Of a stretch of DNA of 64,000 bases, positions 26,578 through 33,687 are shown in pieces. The notes beneath the pieces were generated by a model, which did no database searches, was not told where the DNA came from, and saw only the letters and a program-made list of their open reading frames with translations. The position numbers and the translations under genes are program-made. The first letter of the stretch is position 1, and each line of letters starts with the position of its first letter. This DNA is from Acetobacterium paludosum (lineage in GTDB: Bacteria; Bacillota; Clostridia; Eubacteriales; Eubacteriaceae). The stretch lies in NCBI RefSeq assembly GCF_008086595.1, contig NZ_RXYA01000003.1, forward strand, positions 18,129 through 82,128, given 5' to 3'.

Positions 26578-28476
26578 TTGTCTAAAGTCAAAAATGTTTT
26601 ACTCGGGAAATCATTACGCACAGATGAAATCAAACATGAACGATTGTCTCAACTCTGGGGTTTGCCAATTCTGGCCAGCGATGCTGTTTCATCCGTCGCC
26701 TATGCCGTTGAAGAAATATTACTCGTTCTGGTTCCATTACTTGGTTTTGCCGCTTTTGGCTATGTTCCCGGGGTTGTTGCCGCCATCATTCTTTTACTGC
26801 TGATTCTGTGTTTTTCTTATTCGCAAATTATTGCCCATTACCCCAGTGGCGGTGGCGCCTATATTGTTTCAAAGGAAAATCTCGGGGAGATGCCGGCTTT
26901 GATTTCGGCGGCGGCCTTAATTGTGGACTACATTCTAACGGTTGCTGTCAGTATTTCAGCATCAACCATGGCGATTGTGGCTGCAATACCAAGTCTCGCT
27001 CGTTACGCGGTCCTCATTTCAGTCGCCTGTATTGTTCTGGTCACAATTGTCAATCTCAGAGGGATACGGGAATCATCCAAAATCTTCGGTATTCCAACCT
27101 ATGCTTTTATTTTCTCGATGGGCATTATGATTGCCATCGGTCTTTTCCGTTTGTTTTCCGGAACGCTTGCACCGATCACCTACTCAGCCGACCAGTTGGC
27201 CAGTGTTTTACCAACTGAAGCATTCCAGGGCCTTCTGGTTGTCGTCGTTTTGCGGGCATTTTCATCCGGGTGCTCGGCATTAACCGGTGTCGAGGCGGTC
27301 AGCAATGCGGTACCATCCTTCCGAGATCCATCACAGTATAATGCCCGCCATGTCCTGTATCTGCTGGCCGGTATTATCGTGTTGATCTTCGGCGGCACCA
27401 CCGTTCTTGCCGTGAGCCTGCAAGTTGTTCACATATCCGGAACAACCGTGGTTGCCCAGATAGCCCAGGCGATTTTCGGGCGAAACTTTTTTTACTATCT
27501 AATCCAAATAACAACATCATTAATCCTGCTTCTGGCCGCCAATACTGCCTACAATGGCCTGCCTCTTTTACTTTATCTATTGGCACATGATCGCTATGTA
27601 CCAAAGCAGTTCTCCCAACGCGGCGCTAAACTGAGCTTTTCCAATGGGATTGTATTTATTATGATCATTGCCATTTTCCTGGTTATCGTCTTTGATAGCA
27701 ATCCACACAACTTAATCCCGCTCTATTCTGTCGGTGTTTTTATTTCATTCACATTGTCGCAATACGGTATGTTTCGAAAATGGCTTCGTGAAAAAGATAA
27801 AGGGTGGAAATACAAATCCCTCATCAACATATTTGGAGCAATTGTAACCGGGGTTGGATCGATTGTCATCTTTTATTCGAAATTTCTCGAAGGTGCCTGG
27901 ATGTTGGCCATTGCCATGCCGATTATTATCCTGGTCATGATTTATATCCGGAATCACTATGCCGAAGTCCAAAAGCAGGTGGAACTAAAAGAATTTGCAC
28001 CCTATTACCCGCGACCATCCGGGGGGAAGGGAACACCCTGTATTGTATTGCTGCAGTCCATCAATAAAGCAACTTTAAAAGCCCTCAATTATGCCAACAC
28101 TATTTCTGACGACATTACGGTGCTCCATATCTGCCGCTACCCAGAACATGCTAAACAATTACGTGCACAATGGACGGAACTGCAGATCCCACTGAAACTC
28201 GAAATAATTGAAAATCCATACCGCGATATCACCCATACGCTTAAATCCTATGTTTATAAAAAAGCTAAGGATCTTGGTCATGGTGAGAATCTGACGGTTA
28301 TTATGATTAAATATGTCGCCAACCACTGGTACGATGCCGTTTTACACAATCAGACAACGGCCTTCCTGGAACAGAACCTCAGCCATTTCAAAAATGTGAC
28401 AACAATCCTCGTGCCTTATCATTACTCACTTAATACCATTGTCGAGGATAAAAATAACGTTGACATTGAAGGTTAA
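26578..28476 (+). CDS. APC-superfamily permease, KimA-like potassium transporter
   Basis: A 632-residue transporter with 12 predicted helices and a cytoplasmic C-terminal domain of about 150 residues (from about 470). The N-terminal half (LASDAVSSVAYAVEEIL, YPSGGGAYIVSKENLGE, LIVDYILTVAVS) closely follows Bacillus KimA (YdaO), a high-affinity K+/H+ symporter inhibited by cyclic di-AMP through its C-terminal universal-stress-like domain. The potassium role is inferred from this resemblance; amino-acid transport is the alternative. The start is a TTG at 26578 with AGGTGA 6 nt upstream; no in-frame ATG is nearby. No cyclic di-AMP riboswitch is visible in the leader. Confidence 0.82.
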   Translation: MSKVKNVLLGKSLRTDEIKHERLSQLWGLPILASDAVSSVAYAVEEILLVLVPLLGFAAFGYVPGVVAAIILLLLILCFSYSQIIAHYPSGGGAYIVSKENLGEMPALISAAALIVDYILTVAVSISASTMAIVAAIPSLARYAVLISVACIVLVTIVNLRGIRESSKIFGIPTYAFIFSMGIMIAIGLFRLFSGTLAPITYSADQLASVLPTEAFQGLLVVVVLRAFSSGCSALTGVEAVSNAVPSFRDPSQYNARHVLYLLAGIIVLIFGGTTVLAVSLQVVHISGTTVVAQIAQAIFGRNFFYYLIQITTSLILLLAANTAYNGLPLLLYLLAHDRYVPKQFSQRGAKLSFSNGIVFIMIIAIFLVIVFDSNPHNLIPLYSVGVFISFTLSQYGMFRKWLREKDKGWKYKSLINIFGAIVTGVGSIVIFYSKFLEGAWMLAIAMPIIILVMIYIRNHYAEVQKQVELKEFAPYYPRPSGGKGTPCIVLLQSINKATLKALNYANTISDDITVLHICRYPEHAKQLRAQWTELQIPLKLEIIENPYRDITHTLKSYVYKKAKDLGHGENLTVIMIKYVANHWYDAVLHNQTTAFLEQNLSHFKNVTTILVPYHYSLNTIVEDKNNVDIEG

Positions 28477-28532
28477 CCAAAGTTTACAAGTGCCCTGTAC
28501 ACTCTGTTGCGTCAATACCTAGCAGCAAAACA

Positions 28533-28587
28533 AAAGAGCCTTTCGCGGGTAAAATATTCCCCCTTATCAATCTTACAAAGGCTCTTT
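28533..28587. terminator. Bidirectional intrinsic terminator
   Basis: AAAGAGCCTTT (28533-28543) and AAAGGCTCTTT (28577-28587) form an 11-bp stem between the convergent transporter and zinc-ribbon genes, with A/T runs on both sides. Confidence 0.85.
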
Positions 28588-28613
28588 GCATCTTTTATTC
28601 GTGCGATTTTCTA

Positions 28614-29621
28614 TTAGTCATTATACGGAAATGAGCTTGTTGAATAAGTGGCAAAATAGCCATCGATATAGATAGCATTATCTCCTAAAGGATTGCAGTC
28701 AATTGCCAACGTTATGCTCTCTGCATATATCGTGCCGACTGTTCCTCCATTTCCTGGTATAATATCATAGGTGTAGTAATACTGGTTATATTCACCGGCA
28801 GCTGTAGTACCTTCTGGTGCATCAGCCAATTTCATTATTCCATTTTTAAATTGAAAATAATAATCCCTTCCTCCCGTTGTCACCTTCCATGTCCCCGTGA
28901 TATATTCTCCAAACTTATCCCATTCACTCGCTTGAGATGCCGCTGTATTAGTAGTTGACTCCAATTTTTTTTCACTTGTTGCCGGTCCCTGAATAGTTAT
29001 ATTATAAGTGGCTGTTTTTATTCCGCTTTTATTTCCATTCTTATCAATAGCAATACTTTTTAATGTGGTATTGCTTTGTAAAGTAACGGGATTTTCATAC
29101 TTGCTGGATTTTTCAGAAGGATCAGAACCATCGATGGTAAAATAAACCTGAATCTCTTCTCCGTCCGGTTTGTTTATGGTTACTTTTTGTTCTGATGAAT
29201 AGCTTCCTTCATTTAATGAATAGGATGGTAAATTCAGCGTTACCAGACTTTCTCTATTCTCTGAAGTACCAATCATGCCAGATGAAATTATTCTATTAAA
29301 CAACGCATTGCCTTGACTAAACCACCAAAATGAAAATCCTCCAATTAAAATAAACACTCCCAAAACAACTGACAAAATAATAATCATCGTCTTCTGGGAT
29401 TTTCCTGGTGTTTTATTTTGTGTTTGAGAAGCTTGTTTAAATTCCGTTTTGGCATTTTGAGTAGCATCAGGATTACCTGATGATTCTGCCGGATTAAACT
29501 GCTCCTGGTTCGTATAATCAGAATGATCATGCTTTTCTACATCATAACCGCATTCCCCACAAAATCGTTCTGAAGGATCCAATTTTGTTCCGCATTTCGG
29601 GCAGAAATTAAGTTTATTCAT
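28614..29621 (-). CDS. Zinc-ribbon membrane-anchored protein with chitobiase-C-like domain
   Basis: A 335-residue protein. The N terminus is a zinc ribbon (FCPKCGTKL then FCGECGY, four cysteines), followed by a polar linker, one membrane helix (about residues 80-102), a chitobiase/beta-hexosaminidase C-terminal-like domain (about 140-210, with VYFTIDGSDPSEKSSKY) and a C-terminal beta-rich region (about 235-330). The cytoplasmic ribbon and outside beta domains suggest an envelope sensor or adhesin-like role, but the function is unknown. ATG 29621 is chosen over earlier in-frame starts because AAGGTG lies 8 nt upstream. Confidence 0.82.
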   Translation of the reverse strand: MNKLNFCPKCGTKLDPSERFCGECGYDVEKHDHSDYTNQEQFNPAESSGNPDATQNAKTEFKQASQTQNKTPGKSQKTMIIILSVVLGVFILIGGFSFWWFSQGNALFNRIISSGMIGTSENRESLVTLNLPSYSLNEGSYSSEQKVTINKPDGEEIQVYFTIDGSDPSEKSSKYENPVTLQSNTTLKSIAIDKNGNKSGIKTATYNITIQGPATSEKKLESTTNTAASQASEWDKFGEYITGTWKVTTGGRDYYFQFKNGIMKLADAPEGTTAAGEYNQYYYTYDIIPGNGGTVGTIYAESITLAIDCNPLGDNAIYIDGYFATYSTSSFPYND

Positions 29622-29881
29622 GGGTATCATCACCTTTCAGTTTACTGGATTATTGCATTTTATATAGAATATTTAAACAAATAACCAAGTCTTGCTCTAT
29701 TTGCTTTATGATCTTAAATAATGAAGTTTTTCCTTTATTTATATTTTTTATTACCCTATATAACAAATTTCAAACTTCTGGTTTTCTAATTGATTTTCAT
29801 TGCTGAAATCACCCTATACTAAACAAATTTTACGAATTCCATATGGTGTTCATTCACACGTTAAAACCATTGATTCTAAAC

Positions 29882-29922
29882 AAAAAAAAAATAGGAAACC
29901 CCCACCGTTTCGGATTTTCTAT
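29882..29922 (-). terminator. Second terminator behind the putative long RNA
   Basis: On the minus strand GAAAC/GTTTC and ATAG/CTAT pair around a G-rich loop, followed by ten T residues. It lies about 50 bp beyond the stronger terminator at 29973-30023 and would catch read-through. Confidence 0.65.
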
Positions 29923-29971
29923 CTTATGTTTCTACCTTTATAAATATCTTAACTTTCTGATTTGACCAACG

Positions 29972-30735
29972 CAAAAAATGCTAAAGCCGATTCCACATTT
30001 TCATCTGCAGAACCGGCTTCAGCTCAAAAACTCGATTGTCATCCTTTTGGACTCACCCCTTTCGTTTTTATCAAATATCTTCTTTTTCACTTTTCTAATG
30101 TAAACTTTTCACTTAACTTCTGGAGATTACCCTACTCTTCAAAATTAGAATTTTTTCCTACCCCTTCAGAATTTATTCTGAAATCATTTGATAGAACTTT
30201 TTTTAATCTTAGAACTTATCATCTTGATATGGGTTTTTCCAGCTTTTTTCTAACTGAAAATTAAGTTCTTTTGATCATATTCTTCATTCTTCAAATTAAT
30301 CTCTTTTATCAAACCATTGGACTTCTTCTAGCTTTTCAATTTCAGATGGATTCATTTATTTAAATCATCTTTCCCTCCTTTTGTTGATGATCTCTCTTTC
30401 CTGGAGATTATTCATCCTTGATCCATTATTTTTCATTATGGGCATCTCCTTTGATAAAACTGAGATGGCTAATTTCCATACTACTAATACCGATCTTAAA
30501 TTTTCTTCCAGTACTTAATATGCTATTCGTCATACTATACTTTTGCCAGTATGCAACATATAAAGAGTAAATGATTAATAAAATTTAATTGGCTCCCCGA
30601 TTTTTTCAGGTAATGATCAGCTTTCTTATTCCTGACCATCAGCCACTATAAAATTTTATCCTTCGCTAAGTCTTGTTTACTTTTCAATGATCGAGATCAT
30701 TCAATTAGAAAAGGATTGAGTTGATCTTTTGATTG
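29972..30735 (-). ncRNA. Putative ~760-nt structured noncoding RNA
   Basis: A gene-free stretch bounded on the minus strand by an extended -10 promoter and a strong intrinsic terminator. The predicted transcript is purine-rich and has no ORF longer than about 26 codons. Visible helices include AATGATC/GATCATT near the 5' end, TCAGG/CCTGA enclosed by GGCT/AGCC, CATCTC/GAGATG, a perfect 8-bp long-range pair AGAACTTA/TAAGTTCT, and the tetraloop hairpin TTCAGAA-TAAA-TTCTGAA. Several Shine-Dalgarno-like strings precede ORFs of 7-22 codons, so a peptide-encoding transcript is the main alternative; a decayed gene is another. I cannot match it to OLE, ROOL, GOLLD or raiA RNAs by eye. Confidence 0.55.
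29973..30023 (-). terminator. Strong intrinsic terminator ending the putative long RNA
   Basis: The arms 29980-29993 and 30010-30023 pair over 14 positions (one mismatch, one G-U) around a 16-nt loop, followed on the minus strand by six T residues (29978-29973). No protein-coding gene ends upstream of it for 900 bp, so it must end an untranslated transcript or a short-peptide message. Confidence 0.85.
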
Positions 30736-30741
30736 ATTCCA

Positions 30742-30769
30742 ATTATAGCACCTTTTTCCAAAAAGTAAA
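30742..30769 (-). promoter_or_regulatory. Extended -10 promoter of the putative long RNA
   Basis: On the minus strand TTTACT (30769-30764) is 16 bp from TATAAT (30747-30742), with the extended TGC just before the -10. An 11-bp sequence overlapping the -35, TGTTTACTTTT, recurs inverted about 80 bp into the transcript and could be an operator. Confidence 0.75.
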
Positions 30770-30929
30770 CAGTTTTTTTGAAAACGTTTGTATATTTTTT
30801 TATTCTTCTTAAATCAGCTTTAAGCAGCCATTTTTAATGATTTATATACTTCTTCCTCACTTTAGCGTAATGACAGCTGCAAATGATCCCTTCGATAGAT
30901 TTCATTCTCTTTATTTATCCGATTTTTTA

Positions 30930-31565
30930 TCAATCAGTAAACTCAACGATCGCTTTGTCAACGTCCCAAAGGGATTCAATTTTTTCAATCGCATCTTCCT
31001 TGATGGAATTGGCAAACTGATGATTTTCCGGCAAATCAATAAGGATCCGGACGACCCCGTCCTTTATTTCAATTTCCTTAACCAGATGCGTCGCCACCAT
31101 ATCCAGACCTTTAATGGGATTCATGACCTTCTTAAGGCGTTTTCGGACAATTTCCTCCGTGGTGGGTTCCTTGCTGGTGATCAGTCCATGTTTTTCTTCA
31201 TAATTAAGAATTGCTGACCGGAGAACTTCCACCGCCAGAACCGAACAGTGGGCCTTGATTTTAGGAAGACCGCCTAAAGCTTCCGAGGCTTCCTTCCATG
31301 TGATTTTCTTCGCTTCATCAATTGTTTTTCCCTTGGCAAGCTCCGTGATAATTGAACCAGTTGCGATATTTGAAGCGCATCCATAGGATTCAAATTTGAT
31401 ATCCGTAATGATTTTTGTCTCAGGGTCTACATTGAGGTACAAGGAAACCATATCTCCGCAGGCAGGGCTTCCTTCCGTGGCTTTGCCATCAGGATTTTCT
31501 ATGCTTCCGGTATTTCTTGGATTTTTAAAATGTTCCAGAACAATATCATTGTAAGGACTAGGCAT
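30930..31565 (-). CDS. IscU/NifU-like Fe-S scaffold fused to a DUF59-like domain
   Basis: A 211-residue protein. Residues 1-125 are an IscU-type scaffold with the three cluster cysteines Cys36 (GSPACGD, with Asp38), Cys63 (YGCASN) and Cys107 (AHCS). Residues about 135-210 form a second domain whose pattern (RKRLKKVMNPIKGLDMV, then hydrophobic strands) resembles the DUF59/MIP18 Fe-S assembly domain instead of the NifU C-terminal CxxC domain. It is the last gene of the TusA-DsrE-NifS-like operon, starting at ATG 31565 behind AGGAGGAAT. The fusion implies that cluster building and delivery are combined in one protein; that role is inferred. Confidence 0.88.
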   Translation of the reverse strand: MPSPYNDIVLEHFKNPRNTGSIENPDGKATEGSPACGDMVSLYLNVDPETKIITDIKFESYGCASNIATGSIITELAKGKTIDEAKKITWKEASEALGGLPKIKAHCSVLAVEVLRSAILNYEEKHGLITSKEPTTEEIVRKRLKKVMNPIKGLDMVATHLVKEIEIKDGVVRILIDLPENHQFANSIKEDAIEKIESLWDVDKAIVEFTD

Positions 31566-31577
31566 TTTTTATTCCTC

Positions 31578-32747
31578 CTATTCTTTTTCTTTACCCAAAG
31601 GGCTGATTTTCCGCAAATTTTCCACAACTTTATTTAGTGTCTCCACCACAAAGACTGCCTCATCCATTGTATTGAACCGCCCTAACGTCAGTCTGATGGA
31701 GCCATGAGCTCTTTCATGATCGCCTCCGATTCCGGCAATCACATGGCTGGCCTCAAGTGATCGGCTAAAGCAAGCTGAACCGGTACTCACTGCAATTCCA
31801 TGCATGTCAAGGTGCAGGGTAATGGATTCCCCCTCCACGTAGTGAAAGGTGATATTAGCATTTTGTGGAGTCCGTTGGCTGGGATGCCCATTTAATATCA
31901 CATCCGGTATTTGGTCGAAAACCAATTGAATGATCTTATCTCTCATTTCCCGAAGACGCCGGTTTTCTTCGACCGTCACCAGCTCCGCGGCTTTGGCAAA
32001 TCCCACTGCCCCGGGAATATTGTCCATACCGCCCCGCAAATCGAATTCCTGAAACCCGCCATCCATTATTTTTGAAATGGCTGTTCCCTTTCGAATATAA
32101 AGCCCTCCGATTCCTTTCGGACCGTGAATCGTATGTGCCGACACCGTAACCAGATCCACCGGAACTTTTCTTACATCCAAAGGCATCCTAGTAAAGGAAT
32201 GGGTGGCATCGGTGTGGAAAAGAACGCCCTTTCCCCGGCACAATGCCCCTATTTTTTCAAGATCCTGGACAGTCCCTATTTCCTGATTTCCATGCTGGAT
32301 GGAAACAAGAATGGTTTCTTCTGTCATCAGTTTTTCAAGGGCTTCCATATCGACAAAGCCGAATTCGTCGACATTGAGATAATCCACCTTGAAGCCCTGT
32401 TTTTCCAGTGTTCTGGCACTGTATAAAACGGGAAAATCTTCAATCTTCGAAACGATAATGTGTTTTCCTTTTTTTTCGCCCAAAGCCTTTGCAACCCCTT
32501 TAATGGCTAAATTGCTGGATTCGGCACTTCCTGAAGTAAAGATGAATTCATCATGATCTGCCCCCAGACAGGTAGCCAGCCTTCCTCGCGCATCCTCCAT
32601 GGCATCTCGGGCTTCAATTCCAAGCGAATATCCAAATTCTGAAGTGGCCACCGAATAGGTTTCAAAAAAGAATGGTCTCATTGCTTCCAGAACTGCTTCA
32701 TCAAGCCTTGTTGCCGCAGCATTATCCATATAATATACTTTTTCCAT
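31578..32747 (-). CDS. NifS/IscS-like protein lacking the PLP lysine
   Basis: A 389-residue fold-type I protein aligned end to end with IscS-type cysteine desulfurases. The persulfide cysteine is kept (Cys325, STGSACFS), as are Asp180 and His205, but key cofactor residues differ. The PLP-binding lysine of SAHK is threonine (Thr206, codon ACG), the ring-stacking His of the EHxAV motif is Asp104, the phosphate-binding Thr of GATES is Ala75, and the usual Gln of DAVQ is His183. Normal PLP-dependent desulfuration is therefore unlikely. In an operon with TusA, DsrE and IscU it may serve as a sulfur carrier or regulatory scaffold. The reading frame is otherwise intact. Confidence 0.9.
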   Translation of the reverse strand: MEKVYYMDNAAATRLDEAVLEAMRPFFFETYSVATSEFGYSLGIEARDAMEDARGRLATCLGADHDEFIFTSGSAESSNLAIKGVAKALGEKKGKHIIVSKIEDFPVLYSARTLEKQGFKVDYLNVDEFGFVDMEALEKLMTEETILVSIQHGNQEIGTVQDLEKIGALCRGKGVLFHTDATHSFTRMPLDVRKVPVDLVTVSAHTIHGPKGIGGLYIRKGTAISKIMDGGFQEFDLRGGMDNIPGAVGFAKAAELVTVEENRRLREMRDKIIQLVFDQIPDVILNGHPSQRTPQNANITFHYVEGESITLHLDMHGIAVSTGSACFSRSLEASHVIAGIGGDHERAHGSIRLTLGRFNTMDEAVFVVETLNKVVENLRKISPLGKEKE

Positions 32748-32759
32748 TTTTCTTCTCCT

Positions 32760-33179
32760 TTATATGAACAATGTGATTGCTGAATTCCTGGCCTCTTGTA
32801 CATAGGTTCCAACCGCGCCGTACTCATCGATATATTCTTCCTGAAGATCCGCTCTCGTAAGCCCCATAATATCCATAGTCATTTCACATGCAATCACTTT
32901 TCCGCCTAATTCTTTGAAGTCAGACATGAGTCTTTCCAACGAAGCAACATTGTTTTTTTTCATGCGTCCCAACATCATCTTTTTTCCCAATCCCCCAAAG
33001 TTCATTTTGGATAACGGCCCTTTATTCAATCCGCCTTTTTGCAGACGCAAAAGCCCCCAGAAAGTGAAATATAACGACACTTCCATGCCCATCGCCAACG
33101 ATCCATTGGACACAATGAGTGCGCTGTAGAGTTTGTCCATATCTCCGCTCTGAACAATAATGGTCGTTTTTTCTGCCAC
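32760..33179 (-). CDS. DsrE/DsrF-like sulfur-relay protein
   Basis: A 139-residue DsrE-family protein (DrsE_2 type) with the N-terminal TTIIVQSGDMDKLYSALIVSNG fold signature split over two strands and Cys98 in VIACEMTMDIMG, the position that carries persulfide in active members. It passes sulfur between TusA and other carriers in known systems. It lies 17 bp after tusA and 12 bp before the NifS-like gene. A hydrophobic, basic insertion near residues 40-75 is common in this subfamily and may contact the membrane. Confidence 0.88.
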   Translation of the reverse strand: MAEKTTIIVQSGDMDKLYSALIVSNGSLAMGMEVSLYFTFWGLLRLQKGGLNKGPLSKMNFGGLGKKMMLGRMKKNNVASLERLMSDFKELGGKVIACEMTMDIMGLTRADLQEEYIDEYGAVGTYVQEARNSAITLFI

Positions 33180-33196
33180 AGGATAACCCCTCCTTT

Positions 33197-33418
33197 TTAT
33201 TTTAGAATCCTTATTTTCCAGATCCCATCCGTTTCATCAATGCTCTCCACTTTCAAAGTCAGCGCATCAGCTGCCATCGGAATCTCTTTTTTCGATGCAG
33301 CATTATTTCCAATAATCTCAATGACATCACCAGGTTGAGCTTTTTTGACCGCTTTTCTCATTTCGACCAATGGAACCGGACAGGTTTCGCCTCTCACGTC
33401 CACATGTATTTCCGCCAT
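33197..33418 (-). CDS. TusA-family sulfur carrier
   Basis: A 73-residue TusA-like protein with the CPxP motif (Cys13, ETCPVPLVEM) that holds a persulfide, followed by the usual beta-alpha-beta fold. It starts at ATG 33418 behind AGGAGGG; a 16-codon upstream extension is rejected because the ribosome site lies within it. It is first in the operon tusA, dsrE, nifS-like, iscU-DUF59 and probably hands sulfur to or from DsrE. Confidence 0.93.
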   Translation of the reverse strand: MAEIHVDVRGETCPVPLVEMRKAVKKAQPGDVIEIIGNNAASKKEIPMAADALTLKVESIDETDGIWKIRILK

Positions 33419-33560
33419 AATAATCCCTCCTAAAAATTTTCGAACTAAATAATTGCAAATTTCCAACCAACAATAATACCATAACCAATCTTGCTATTTT
33501 TATTTATATACCCTATTTGGGGGAATTTACTTTTAAATATTTTATATTACTCAAAAAATA

Positions 33561-33607
33561 AAACCGGCACATCAAGTGTTGAAAATTCCACTCGATGTGT
33601 CGGCTTT
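33561..33607. terminator. Bidirectional intrinsic terminator
   Basis: An 18-bp stem (33561-33578 with 33589-33607, G-U pairs included) closed by a 10-nt loop, with TTTTATTTTTT on the minus strand. It ends the pyrophosphatase transcript and shields the tusA promoter. Confidence 0.88.
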
Positions 33608-33687
33608 AAAAATTTTTTACAAGTCGATACTTAACTTTTTTTATATTATTTCATTCTTTCGTTTTTTTTGCGTGAGTACGTGGAAAT

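Noticed and set aside
29962..30264. A 100-codon plus-strand ORF in the long gap
   Set aside because: Its composition is that of a purine-rich RNA read backwards; it has no ribosome site and runs over the minus-strand terminator.
29972..30735. Naming the long RNA as OLE, ROOL or GOLLD
   Set aside because: None of the expected neighbours (such as the OLE-associated protein gene or prophage genes) is present, and I cannot confirm the consensus structures by eye.
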